This document shows, in pieces, positions 54,222 to 62,821 of a stretch of 64,000 nt of DNA. The notes under the pieces were generated by a model, which ran no database searches, was not told where the DNA came from, and saw nothing but the letters and a program-made list of their open reading frames with translations. Source of the stretch: Aeromonas veronii bv. veronii (GTDB taxonomy: Bacteria; Pseudomonadota; Gammaproteobacteria; Enterobacterales; Aeromonadaceae); the NCBI RefSeq assembly GCF_000820225.1, contig NZ_CDDK01000031.1, positions 133,032-197,031 of the forward strand. The letters are read 5' to 3'. The position numbers and the translations under genes are program-made. The first letter of the stretch is position 1; every line of letters starts with the position of its first letter.

Positions 54222-55535
54222 TTACCACCAAGCTTCTGCTTGCACACCAAACTGGTAGGTGTCTTTGGAGGTATTGCCTTCGAAGACTTTCTTGTCTTCG
54301 TCGTTAGCCAGATAGGAGGCGAACACACGGATTTCCGGACGGGCCCAGAAGCTGGAACCGGCAGACCAGGCTTGTGCCAGGGTCAGCTTGTAGCCAGCAT
54401 CTTTGTCTTCGCTACCATTGGTAGACTTGTTGTTGTCTTTGAAGTAGCCGCCTTCAAAGATGGTCTTGTTGAAGTCATCCCACTTGTACATCGGGCGGAT
54501 AACAGCGGACATGGTTTCGTACTTGTCGTTGCCATCCCACATTTCGTTGCCTACACCGTAGACCAACTGATGACCCATCTCCCAGGAGTTGCCCATCGGA
54601 ACAACGCCCCAGTTGATGATACGGAAACCATCGGCACCGTCTTTGGCTTCAGCGCCGTACCAGGAACCATCACCGTAGAAAGCCATGGTCTTGGAGTAAC
54701 CTTCGGTACCGTATTGCAGCACGGTTTTGTTGAAACCACCGAGAATGCCTGCGGTCAGTTCAGCAGTCAGCATGACGCCATCTTGCGGGTCTTTCTTCAG
54801 TGCTTTCTGATCATTGGTTTCATTTACCAGAGCGTAATCCACGCCCAGTTCCAGAGAGGCATCGGTCCACAGCGGGATGCCGGCATAACGCAGATCCAGA
54901 GTATTTACGTTCAGATCTTCGTTCTTCACGTAGTTTGGAGCTGCACTGGTTCCGGTATTGGTGTACTCGCCGAACACGTCTTTTGCGCTACGGTCGTTAC
55001 GTACCCATGCGAAAGAGACTTTACCCGGACCAGCCTGGATGCCTTCGATACCAGCACCAGCACCGGAGATGTTCCAGTAGTAGAAGTCGGAGATGTGGAT
55101 GTCATGGCGTTGATAGTAACGCTTACCAGCCCACAGGGTTGCTTCAGGAGCAAAGTTCAGCAAGCCTTTGGCTTGTACGTTGAACTGACGCAGAGCGAAG
55201 TCAGAATCACCATTGCACTGTTTGGCATCGAAGTTACAAACAGTACCGGTACCTTCCCAGTCGTTTGAACCGTTGGAAGCCATGGCAAACATGGAATCAA
55301 CATAGAAAGTCTTGCCATCTTTGTTGAATACTTCCTGACCCAGTTGCACTTCACCGTAGGTATCATTTTCGTTACCCAGACGGCCAACTTTATTGACGTT
55401 GTATTTAACCATGTCGCCGTCGCCGGAAACACCGACACCGGAACGGAAGTAACCGTGGAAATCTACGGCAAAGGCGGCTTGGGAAGCCAGGGCGGCAGTA
55501 ACAGCTGCTGCAATCGGGAGCCACTTCATTTTCAT
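54222..55535 (-). CDS. lamB: Maltoporin (LamB family)
   Basis: 437 residues from the second of two ATGs, with AAGGA eight bases upstream. A signal peptide of 23 residues ends AAFA before [12 protein letters not shown], which is the typical mature LamB start. The rest is an 18-stranded barrel, with [20 protein letters not shown] near 140 and [16 protein letters not shown] near 395 as family segments, ending in aromatic Trp-Trp. Maltoporins form trimers that let maltodextrins through the outer membrane. Inverted CTTGAAAGCG elements lie upstream. Confidence 0.94.
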   Translation of the reverse strand: MKMKWLPIAAAVTAALASQAAFAVDFHGYFRSGVGVSGDGDMVKYNVNKVGRLGNENDTYGEVQLGQEVFNKDGKTFYVDSMFAMASNGSNDWEGTGTVCNFDAKQCNGDSDFALRQFNVQAKGLLNFAPEATLWAGKRYYQRHDIHISDFYYWNISGAGAGIEGIQAGPGKVSFAWVRNDRSAKDVFGEYTNTGTSAAPNYVKNEDLNVNTLDLRYAGIPLWTDASLELGVDYALVNETNDQKALKKDPQDGVMLTAELTAGILGGFNKTVLQYGTEGYSKTMAFYGDGSWYGAEAKDGADGFRIINWGVVPMGNSWEMGHQLVYGVGNEMWDGNDKYETMSAVIRPMYKWDDFNKTIFEGGYFKDNNKSTNGSEDKDAGYKLTLAQAWSAGSSFWARPEIRVFASYLANDEDKKVFEGNTSKDTYQFGVQAEAWW

Positions 55536-56077
55536 TGTCATATTCCTTATTTCCCGCAGTGAGGAGTGTGATCCTGAATATTCAACTTCTTATCACCATG
55601 TAATCCTGTTGGTGATAACCGAGGTTGATTATAGGGAGCGTATTTCACGACAAATATGAAGCGACTCACAAAATGGCGACAAATCGCTCGGCAAACGATC
55701 GCCACAACACCTGCTAGCAAAAAAACGACAAACTAAGCAATAGTTAACCAATAAAATCACAAAAAAAGCAATTACACCAAACTTGAAAGCGTTACCAGCA
55801 ATTAATTCGCGACTGAACCAAAGTCATTATTTTACGTTCGAATGACAAAAACATGACTGAGATCGCTTTCAAGATTGAACTTTTATTTGGACGACGGGTC
55901 TGCGGTACGCTTGAAACCATTACGCCGATGGAATGCCAAAAGGGGAAAATATCCCTCCGCCACTATCGACAATAAGCGTGGAAAATATGCTTGCTGAGTG
56001 AGATGACATTTGTGCAAATAACAATCCCCTGCCGGTTAAGGATCAGGGGATTGATATGGCTCTATTTCAGAGAATAT
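55536..56077 (-). promoter_or_regulatory. lamB upstream region
   Basis: This 542-base AT-rich gap contains a possible leader hairpin, TTATCACC (55590-55597) with GGTGATAA (55611-55618). It also contains a perfect inverted repeat of CTTGAAAGCG (55782-55791) and CGCTTTCAAG (55864-55873), of the half-site type seen with LacI-family regulators. The side near 55950 holds GGAGGGAT on the minus strand, faintly like a MalT box. No gene is supported. Confidence 0.5.
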
Positions 56078-56518
56078 TCAGGGCTGAATATCCCACTTTT
56101 TCAGCCAGCTGAGTGCCACCTGTTCGGGTTCATCGTGCACGGTGGCATCCAGCTCCAGCGTGGGCATCACTCGCGTGGCGCCCAGCTCTTGCAGCAACCC
56201 GTCCAGCCGACGGCCTGCGCCACAAAAATGGTCATAGCTGCTGTCACCCATGGCAATCAGGGCATACCGCAGCCCCTTGAGCCTGGGCGCCTTGTCAGCC
56301 AGCTCGCTGGCAAAGGGCTGCAGATTGGGAGGAATGTCCCCCTGCCCAGTGGTAGCACTGACCAGCAATAAAAAACGGCCGGGGTCGATGTCCACCAGCC
56401 GTGCTTCTTCGTGCAGAGAACAGTGATGCCCCTTGCGTTCCAGCTCATCTGCCAAGGTCTCGGCCACCAGCATGGCTGCGCCATAGACAGTTCCTACCAC
56501 GATATCGATCTGCGCCAT
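56078..56518 (-). CDS. yqcA: Flavodoxin-like protein YqcA
   Basis: 146 residues with the flavodoxin fold. The FMN phosphate loop is VGTVYGAAMLVAE near 8, SATTGQGDIPPN near 54 binds the flavin ring region, and ALIAMGDSSYDHFCGAGRRLD near 85 is typical of the YqcA/MioC group. It presumably carries electrons in the cytosol; its partner is not known. MioC is the close alternative, but the linkage to truC and yqcC favours YqcA, since E. coli has yqcC-truC-yqcA in this order. Confidence 0.9.
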   Translation of the reverse strand: MAQIDIVVGTVYGAAMLVAETLADELERKGHHCSLHEEARLVDIDPGRFLLLVSATTGQGDIPPNLQPFASELADKAPRLKGLRYALIAMGDSSYDHFCGAGRRLDGLLQELGATRVMPTLELDATVHDEPEQVALSWLKKWDIQP

Positions 56519-56608
56519 TCTCCGCTCCCCGCGTGAGTCACTCTTTTGAGCAACTCTATCAGCAAGCTGGCGTCAGATGCCACCGGTTCAAGGCTGAGGA
56601 TCAGGCGC

Positions 56609-57382
56609 TTAGTAGTCGCTCTCGCTGGCGGGCCAGCCCAGCTCGGCAAACAGGCGCAGCACATCCTGACCGAGCGGCGCCTGGATCCGCATCGGTACCT
56701 TGAGCACCGGATGGGTAAAGCTCAGGGTGCGGGCCACCAGCAGCAGCCGCTCGCAACCGAAGTGCTCGCGAAAGAAACGGTTGTGACGACCATCCCCATG
56801 GGTGGTATCCCCGACGATGGGGTGGAACAGGTGATCCATATGACGGCGCAACTGATGCTTGCGGCCGGTCTTCGGGAACAATCTGACCAGACTGTAGCGA
56901 CTGGTAGGGTGCTTCTTGGAGACCGCGTGGGGCAGCTCGACCTGATGCAGGCGCCGGAAGGTGGTGACGGCATCCTGCGCCGGGCGATCCGGGTTGCTCA
57001 TGGCATCGGCAATCTTGTCCAACTGCTCCTTGAGGGGATAGTCGATCACCCCCTGTTCGGGTGCCCAGCCCCGCACCAATGCCAGATACTCCTTATGTAC
57101 CTGACGTTGGGTAAAGGCTTCGGTGAGTGCGCGGGCAATCACCGGATCGAGCGCAAACAGCAGCACACCGGAGGTGGGTCGGTCGAGGCGATGCACCGGA
57201 TACACATAGCGACCGCCGATGAGATCCCGGGTCATTTGCATGGCAAAACGGGTCTCGCCCTTGTCGAGCCAACTGCGATGCACCAGCAGACCGGACGGCT
57301 TGTTGACCGCCACCAGCCACTCATCCTGATAGAGCAGGGTCAGCTTCAAGTCACTCTCTTCTCGGGTTTGATCTGGCATCAT
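56609..57382 (-). CDS. truC: tRNA pseudouridine(65) synthase
   Basis: 257 residues from the ATG overlapping the yqcC stop as ATGA; a much longer upstream frame is rejected. It makes pseudouridine at position 65 of tRNA. The RluA-type core shows VNKPSGLLVHRS near 27, the catalytic Asp in YPVHRLDRPTSGVLLFA near 62, and TGRKHQLRRHM near 179. It has no S4 domain, as expected for TruC (260 residues in E. coli). Confidence 0.95.
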   Translation of the reverse strand: MMPDQTREESDLKLTLLYQDEWLVAVNKPSGLLVHRSWLDKGETRFAMQMTRDLIGGRYVYPVHRLDRPTSGVLLFALDPVIARALTEAFTQRQVHKEYLALVRGWAPEQGVIDYPLKEQLDKIADAMSNPDRPAQDAVTTFRRLHQVELPHAVSKKHPTSRYSLVRLFPKTGRKHQLRRHMDHLFHPIVGDTTHGDGRHNRFFREHFGCERLLLVARTLSFTHPVLKVPMRIQAPLGQDVLRLFAELGWPASESDY

Positions 57383-57714
57383 TGTTCGATCACTTTGCCG
57401 GAAAGCAGCAGATCGAAGCGGGCGATCAGGCGCAGCAGCGCTTCTGCTTCGGCCAGATCTTCTTTGTAGACTTCGCTGGCCATGGGATAAAGGGAGACGC
57501 TGGTGGGCAGCGGAGCCTGCAACATCACCAGCTGCTCCATGCGCGGGATCAGCACGAACTGCAGCCACTGATCAAAGCTCAGGGTATCGACACAAAAAGG
57601 CAGGGTGCTTGCCAGGGCTTCGTCACCGGGATGGTCAGCTTGCCAGCGCTCAAGGCGCTGCAACTCGGCGGTGAGTTCCCCCAACAGGCCAGCTACCAGC
57701 AAATATTGATTCAT
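57379..57714 (-). CDS. yqcC: YqcC family protein
   Basis: 111 residues matching the small YqcC family, mostly helical. LPFCVDTLSFDQWLQFVLIPRM near 38 is its conserved core. The function is unknown; the operon with truC and yqcA, with ATGA overlap to truC, is the only hint. A GAGAGCGAG sequence precedes the ATG. The 276-base gap upstream to the divergent DUF3549 gene holds both promoters. Confidence 0.9.
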   Translation of the reverse strand: MNQYLLVAGLLGELTAELQRLERWQADHPGDEALASTLPFCVDTLSFDQWLQFVLIPRMEQLVMLQAPLPTSVSLYPMASEVYKEDLAEAEALLRLIARFDLLLSGKVIEQ

Positions 57715-57990
57715 CTCGCTCTCTTCCTCATAACCACAAATTGATCCGCCGACCCGACAGGGTCAGCCATGATGCCGATACATTCCGTCGCACAGCACCG
57801 GCGGTTCAGCCGGGTCAACGACATACACGGCAACCAGCGCGGCCTGCCGCCGTTAAAAAAGGGCGATACTATACACCTCCCCCCGCATGGCTGCCATGTT
57901 GATATCTGCCGCAACGCGCGTCTGCTGCCACTGGCTATCCTCGGCAAGGGCCTTATAATCGGCCCGCATCACCATTAGCCGGATCTCACC

Positions 57991-59031
57991 ATGTCTGCGA
58001 CGCCTACTGCCATTAATACCTTGACCGAATTTCTGATTCAGGCTGGCACCCAGTTCCAGCTGTTTGACATGGGCCGCCAGGTGCGGTCACTGGCAAGCGA
58101 TACCTTTGTCCGCATCGAACAGCAGCAGGAGCCCTACCCCTGGCCGCTGCAACAGCACGCCTGGCTCGGTGTGCACTTCTTCCAGCCGAGCGAGTCTCGC
58201 CACTACCTCTGGTTCCTCAAGTTTGCCCTCGATGAGCGCGGCCTGCTGATGTCAAATGGCCCCAAGCTGTTCATGGATCAGGTGGTGGAGACCCTGGGCT
58301 ACAAGCTCACCGGCGATCTGGATGAAGAGAAGGCCCAGCGCTTGGCCGACAATCCCTACACCTTCCGCCCGGCGGAGGCCAAGATGGCCAGTCTGCACGC
58401 CAAGCTGGCACGCCAGCTGGAGCAGGTCCCTTCCGCCTATTACGATGCCCTCTGCCACTATCTGGCCGCCCCCAACGATACCGGTTGGCAGACGCTGGGG
58501 CTGCAGGGCTTTGCCGATCTGGCCGAGCGACTGCATGATGAGCGTAATCTGGCGCTGATCTGCAAGGCGCTGCCCAAGCTGCCGCAAGAGCCGCTTTATG
58601 CCCTCTGCCAGAGCCTTGAAAACGCCCCGCTGCCGCCAGCAGTACAAGGCGCCCTGCTCGAGCGGATCGGCAAGGAGCAGGAGTGCGCCGCCCCCAACCC
58701 GGAGACCCTGGCCTACCTCTGCCGCGCCATGGCCTCCTGCCCCGGCAGCACGCTGCGCACCAACAAGCTGCTGACCCTGCTGCAAACCCAGCCGAGCCCT
58801 GCGCTGCTGCTCGCCATCGCCGGCCGGCTCTGGCCCGATCTGAAAGATGCCAATCTGCTCAGCCACTATCTGGAACAACTGGCACTGCAACCGACCCAGT
58901 TCTTCAATCAGGTTTTTGCCGAGTTGGTCACTTTACCGGCCCTGCGCAATGATATGCTGGCCAGACTGCGTGACCCCGAGCGCAGCGATGTGCTGGGCAA
59001 GGCCATCGGCCGTCTGTTTGCCTCGGCCTGA
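57991..59031 (+). CDS. DUF3549 family protein
   Basis: 346 residues, cytoplasmic, largely alpha-helical, with repeated Leu/Ala-rich helices in the C-terminal half that suggest a solenoid. The N-terminal part contains the family segments LFDMGRQVRSL and PYPWPLQQHAWLG near 48, then HYLWFLKFALDERGLL near 71. The family is restricted largely to Vibrio, Aeromonas and relatives; no function is known. It starts the run of small plus-strand genes and diverges from yqcC-truC-yqcA. Confidence 0.85.
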   Translation: MSATPTAINTLTEFLIQAGTQFQLFDMGRQVRSLASDTFVRIEQQQEPYPWPLQQHAWLGVHFFQPSESRHYLWFLKFALDERGLLMSNGPKLFMDQVVETLGYKLTGDLDEEKAQRLADNPYTFRPAEAKMASLHAKLARQLEQVPSAYYDALCHYLAAPNDTGWQTLGLQGFADLAERLHDERNLALICKALPKLPQEPLYALCQSLENAPLPPAVQGALLERIGKEQECAAPNPETLAYLCRAMASCPGSTLRTNKLLTLLQTQPSPALLLAIAGRLWPDLKDANLLSHYLEQLALQPTQFFNQVFAELVTLPALRNDMLARLRDPERSDVLGKAIGRLFASA

Positions 59032-59142
59032 TCCCTCGCCTCCCCCTCACGCCACGAGGCAACACGGCGGGAAATAGAAAAGGAGATCGGGAGTGCCGAG
59101 CAGGACTCCCGGTTATCGACATCACGATAAGGAAGCCCGCCT

Positions 59143-59442
59143 ATGGGAGAGATGCTCGGAATTTTGTTGCTGATTGCGATTGCCGGCCTGTTCTGGCTGC
59201 AACGCCAACAGGCAGAAGTGGCCTGGCAATATATGCGCCGCTACTGCCAGCACCATGATCTGCAACTGCTGTCACTGGCTCGCCATCGGCGGGAGCTGGC
59301 ACATAATCCCCTGCGGCTGCTGACCCACTATCAGTTTGAATTCTCCAGCGATGGCGAGAGCCACTATCAGGGCACCCTCAAGATGCAGGGGCTGCACGTC
59401 GTGGGTGTCGATCTGCCACCCCATCGCATCCCTTCTGCCTGA
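59143..59442 (+). CDS. DUF3301 family membrane-anchored protein
   Basis: 99 residues. An N-terminal hydrophobic helix (about 4-19, MLGILLLIAIAGLFWL) is followed by a conserved region with AWQYMRRYCQHHDLQLL near 28 and a C-terminal beta-like stretch. It fits DUF3301, small single-helix proteins found beside DUF3549 genes in this group. The function is unknown. AAGGAAG precedes the ATG. Confidence 0.85.
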   Translation: MGEMLGILLLIAIAGLFWLQRQQAEVAWQYMRRYCQHHDLQLLSLARHRRELAHNPLRLLTHYQFEFSSDGESHYQGTLKMQGLHVVGVDLPPHRIPSA

Positions 59443-59516
59443 TCCCCAATCTCGTCTCTGCGCCCGATGGCTGTGCCTGTCTATAATCTCAGGGATTAAA
59501 CAAAGGGAGAGACGAG

Positions 59517-59753
59517 ATGGAACCCCTTGTCCACGATCTGCCAGCCCTGTTTGCCCAGCTCGGGATGGCCAACGACGAGCTGAGCCTGCACCGATTTGTG
59601 CACGACCATCACCTCGACAATGAAACCCTGCTGCCGGAGGCCGGTTTCTGGAACGCCGCCCAGGCCAGCTTTCTGCGCGATGCCCTGTGGAACGACTCCG
59701 ACTGGTGTGAAGCGATCGACCAGCTCGATGTGATGCTGCGCCAGCCCCGCTAA
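59517..59753 (+). CDS. DUF2789 family protein
   Basis: 78 residues, acidic and helical. Family segments LPALFAQLGMAND near 9 and AQASFLRDALWNDSDWCEAIDQLD near 49 are visible. Small DUF2789 proteins are widespread in gammaproteobacteria without known function. GGGAGAGACG precedes the ATG. Confidence 0.85.
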   Translation: MEPLVHDLPALFAQLGMANDELSLHRFVHDHHLDNETLLPEAGFWNAAQASFLRDALWNDSDWCEAIDQLDVMLRQPR

Positions 59754-59825
59754 GCCGCTCTTTCCTCCCCTGCCGGCTTTGGTTAAGATCCCGCCCCGAT
59801 ATCGATCCCCCCTCTCACCCAGAGC

Positions 59826-60128
59826 ATGCTTATGTCCGCCCACGAGATCATCCGAATTGCCAACGAGCTGGCCGCCAAGGGCCTGACGCCCACCACCGCC
59901 ATGATCAAGGCCCGCCTCACCCAGCCCGTGCCGATGGCCGAGCTGCTGAAAGTGCTGAGCCAGTGGAAGCAGCAGCCAGTCGCGGCCGCCGAGAGCGAGC
60001 TCCTGCCAGAGGCCGCGCCTCAGCCTGCACCGGAGCTCACCCTGCAGCAACTCGCCGAACAGCTCGCGCGCATCGAACAGAAGGTGGATCGCCTGACCGA
60101 CCTGCTCCTCCAGCAGGGGCAAGGCTGA
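59826..60128 (+). CDS. Small KfrA-N-like DNA-binding candidate
   Basis: 100 residues; an ATG two codons in is an alternative start. The N-terminal part, IIRIANELAAKGLTPTTAMI then KARLTQPVPMAELLKVLSQWK, resembles the winged-helix KfrA_N domain (usual pattern: LxxxGxxPTxxxVRxxLGxxS...LxxWK). A Pro/Ala-rich linker follows, and then a short C-terminal heptad-like helix (LQQLAEQLARIEQKVDRLTDLLL) suited to dimer formation. DNA binding is inferred, not proven. It ends only three bases before the next gene, so they are probably co-transcribed. Confidence 0.75.
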   Translation: MLMSAHEIIRIANELAAKGLTPTTAMIKARLTQPVPMAELLKVLSQWKQQPVAAAESELLPEAAPQPAPELTLQQLAEQLARIEQKVDRLTDLLLQQGQG

Positions 60129-60131
60129 ACC

Positions 60132-60917
60132 ATGTATATCGTCGAACTCTGCTTTGAGTGTTACCGCGATACCTCCCTTGGCGAAGCCGAGCGGGCCATC
60201 GTCAACTACCTCGACATGCTGCGTTATCAGGGCCAGATCCTCGGGCGGGAATTCCCCACCAGCATGCATGACGGCTATTTCGTCAGTCGGGTAGTCTGCC
60301 CGGAGCAGGATAGCCTGCACCCCGACAACCAGAGCGAGCAGGTCAAACTGGCCGAACAGCAGCTCAATCAGGCCGGGTTATTGGCGCCAAAGCTCCATCT
60401 TCAAGGGGCGGATCTGCTCTCCGACAGCACCGACCCTTGCGGCACACAGGGCGAGCGCCCCAGCTGGATGATGCTCTATACCAGCTTCCTGCATACCTGC
60501 TCGCCGCTGCGCTGTGGTGACCACTTCGCCCCCATTCCGCTCTACCAACTGCCCGCGGTCGCCAACGGCGATCAGAAACAGATCATCAAGTGGCAGGAGG
60601 ATTGGGAGGCATGCGATCAGCTGCAGATGAACGGCTCCATCGCCGAACATGCGGCGCTGCATGAAATCGGCGAAGTGGGCAGCCGCCTCTACCGGCGCGG
60701 CAGCGATCTGGCCAAACGGCTGGAAGTGCTGAGCGGCATCCCCACCTACTACTACCTCTACCGAGTGGGCGGGCTGAGCGCGGCCGAGGAGAAGGCGCGC
60801 TCCTGCCCCAGCTGTGGCGGTGAGTGGGCGCTGGCAGAGCCACTGCACGAGATCTTCGACTTCAAGTGCGACAGCTGTCGCTTGGTCTCCAACCTCTCCT
60901 GGGATTTCAAGGATTAA
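60132..60917 (+). CDS. DUF2310 zinc-ribbon protein
   Basis: 261 residues. The C-terminal end has a zinc ribbon, CPSCGG near 229 and CDSC near 251. The N-terminal region (MYIVELCFECYRD) and the central LYTSFLHTCSPLRCGDHFAPIPLYQLP near 117 are characteristic of the DUF2310 family. Its role is unknown; conserved acidic and His residues are present. It follows the KfrA-N-like gene by three bases and is bounded by a strong terminator. Confidence 0.88.
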   Translation: MYIVELCFECYRDTSLGEAERAIVNYLDMLRYQGQILGREFPTSMHDGYFVSRVVCPEQDSLHPDNQSEQVKLAEQQLNQAGLLAPKLHLQGADLLSDSTDPCGTQGERPSWMMLYTSFLHTCSPLRCGDHFAPIPLYQLPAVANGDQKQIIKWQEDWEACDQLQMNGSIAEHAALHEIGEVGSRLYRRGSDLAKRLEVLSGIPTYYYLYRVGGLSAAEEKARSCPSCGGEWALAEPLHEIFDFKCDSCRLVSNLSWDFKD

Positions 60918-60944
60918 GCGCGTTCCCTGTACGCGATGCCATAA

Positions 60945-60976
60945 AAAAGAGCCTTGCCGCATGGCAAGGCTCTTTT
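60945..60976. terminator. Bidirectional terminator between DUF2310 gene and syd
   Basis: AAAAGAGCCTTGCC and GGCAAGGCTCTTTT form a perfect 14-bp stem with a four-base loop and T runs on both strands. Confidence 0.95.
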
Positions 60977-61009
60977 CGTTCCGATGAGTAACCTTGGCTC
61001 GAACAGGTG

Positions 61010-61558
61010 CTATTGCGGCAACGTCTCCAGCCGCTCCAGAAACGCCGGTAAGGAGGAAGCCAGCGTCAGACGGCGGCCAGAATCGAGCCACTCCAGCCAC
61101 ACCTGACCACTCTCGTTATCCAGCGAGATGAGCGTCATCTCGTTGCGGGTGGTGGCAATAAAGATGGAGGGGGTTCGTTTTAGCTTGCGCAGCATCAGCA
61201 GGTGGCCGATGAGGTTCTCCCTGAGCAGGTCGAGATCCGCGTCGTTCCACGGCAAGATCAGTTCAAGGCGCAGCCCCTTGAAAAGGCAGGGGATAGGGCG
61301 GCTGAACCAGTGCCCGAACAGGGCAATGGCGCTGGGATGAATCGTCAGCTCGAGGGCATCGGCCATGGCTGTAAAGTCGGCGGGTTCGGGACGATGGTGA
61401 GGACGCCAGGCCACCCGACCATCGGCGGGCTCACCAAGCTGGCAGGGGGAACGCCAGTCCGCCTCCCACTCGCACAGGGGCAGGCCTCGTCTGGCCTCGC
61501 CATTCCGTTGCCAGCAGGCAAAAAAGTGCTCCAGGGCAGACAAAACTTGATCCGACAT
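61010..61558 (-). CDS. syd: SecY-interacting protein Syd
   Basis: 182 residues from the ATG giving MSDQVLSALEHFFACW, with GGGGA six bases upstream; 52 extra upstream codons are rejected. Syd is a peripheral inner-membrane protein that binds SecY and is thought to monitor the translocon. Conserved segments are WEADWRSPCQLG near 30, LELILPWNDADLDLLRENLIGHL near 97 and IFIATTRNEMTLISLDNESG near 131. It diverges from queF, its usual neighbour. Confidence 0.92.
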   Translation of the reverse strand: MSDQVLSALEHFFACWQRNGEARRGLPLCEWEADWRSPCQLGEPADGRVAWRPHHRPEPADFTAMADALELTIHPSAIALFGHWFSRPIPCLFKGLRLELILPWNDADLDLLRENLIGHLLMLRKLKRTPSIFIATTRNEMTLISLDNESGQVWLEWLDSGRRLTLASSLPAFLERLETLPQ

Positions 61559-61750
61559 CGAAAATCCCCACAATTGCTGGCAAAGTCCGCTATTGCACCA
61601 CCAAACCCGGTAACAGACAAGGTTGCCAGCCGACCTTGCGACCCGGGATACAGAACCCGGGATACAGAGAGGCCGACGCCCAAGCCAAACGGCTACAACC
61701 ATCCGGCTCTGCAATGGCCCGTTTCATTCCACTCATCATGAGCACATTAC

Positions 61751-62611
61751 GTGAGCAACCCTGTGAGCAAACAAGATAGATACGCCGGGGCCAGCGCCCT
61801 GACCGGCCTGAGCCTGGGCCAGCAATCCGATTACATCAGTCAGTACACCCCCTCCCTGCTGCAGCCGGTTCCACGTAGCCTGAACCGGGATGATCTCCAG
61901 CTGGGCGATGATCTGCCCTTTAGCGGTTGCGATGTCTGGACCCTCTATGAGCTCTCCTGGCTCAATGCCAAGGGCAAGCCGATGGTGGCGGTGGGTGAAG
62001 TGGCCATTCCGGCCACCAGTGCGAACCTGATCGAATCCAAATCCTTCAAGCTCTACCTCAACTCCTTCAACCAGACCCGTTGCGACTCTATCGAGGCAGT
62101 CGCCGCCATGCTGACCAAGGATCTGAGTGCCTGTGCCGGTGAGACCGTCAAGGTGACCCTGTTCCCCCTCGACAAGGCGCCGCACCAGATTGCCCAGCTG
62201 CCCGGCGAGTGCATCGACGAGCAGGATATCGAGGTAGACAATTACGAGTTTGATGCGTCCCTGCTGCAAGGGGCGGCCGGTAGCGAACAGGTAGAAGAGA
62301 CCCTGCACAGCCACCTGCTCAAATCCAACTGTCTGGTGACCAGCCAGCCCGACTGGGGCTCAGTGGTGATCCGCTACAAGGGGCCGAAACTCGATCGGGA
62401 GAAGCTGCTGCGCTATCTCATCTCGTTCCGCCAGCACAACGAGTTCCACGAGCAGTGCATCGAGCGGATCTTTATCGACCTCAAACACTATTGCCAGCCT
62501 GAGCAGTTGACCGTCTATGCCCGCTATACCCGCCGTGGCGGCCTCGACATCAACCCGTTCCGCTCCGATTTCGAAGCGGTGCCCGCCAACCTGCGTCTGA
62601 TCCGCCAATAA
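61751..62611 (+). CDS. queF: NADPH-dependent 7-cyano-7-deazaguanine reductase
   Basis: 286 residues, the long bimodular QueF type (282 in E. coli). It reduces preQ0 to preQ1 in queuosine synthesis. The substrate motif [12 protein letters not shown] is replaced by the usual [16 protein letters not shown] near 95 in this N-terminal half. The catalytic Cys194 and Asp201 lie in [24 protein letters not shown] near 236 and [11 protein letters not shown] near 262 are conserved. The start is GTG; a second GTG four codons on is an alternative, and no clear ribosome site distinguishes them. Confidence 0.95.
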   Translation: MSNPVSKQDRYAGASALTGLSLGQQSDYISQYTPSLLQPVPRSLNRDDLQLGDDLPFSGCDVWTLYELSWLNAKGKPMVAVGEVAIPATSANLIESKSFKLYLNSFNQTRCDSIEAVAAMLTKDLSACAGETVKVTLFPLDKAPHQIAQLPGECIDEQDIEVDNYEFDASLLQGAAGSEQVEETLHSHLLKSNCLVTSQPDWGSVVIRYKGPKLDREKLLRYLISFRQHNEFHEQCIERIFIDLKHYCQPEQLTVYARYTRRGGLDINPFRSDFEAVPANLRLIRQ

Positions 62612-62821
62612 AGTTGAGTTGCGACAGAGAAGGCAGTCGCACTGCCCTCCATGACTGGCAAAAAGGTTTCAATCGATGCTTTACGCAGCTGGGATAAGGG
62701 TGCTGGATAATAAAATCCAGACGAAACCCACTTGCCGGCCACCAGCAAACCACAGTAAACGCTGGACTCGCAGGGGGGGGCTTGGATAACATGCCAACAC
62801 CTCTGCGCCGTCCTTAATCCA

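Noticed and set aside
57711-57978. Short frames on both strands between yqcC and the DUF3549 gene
   Set aside because: They overlap each other, lack ribosome sites and sit where divergent promoters are expected.
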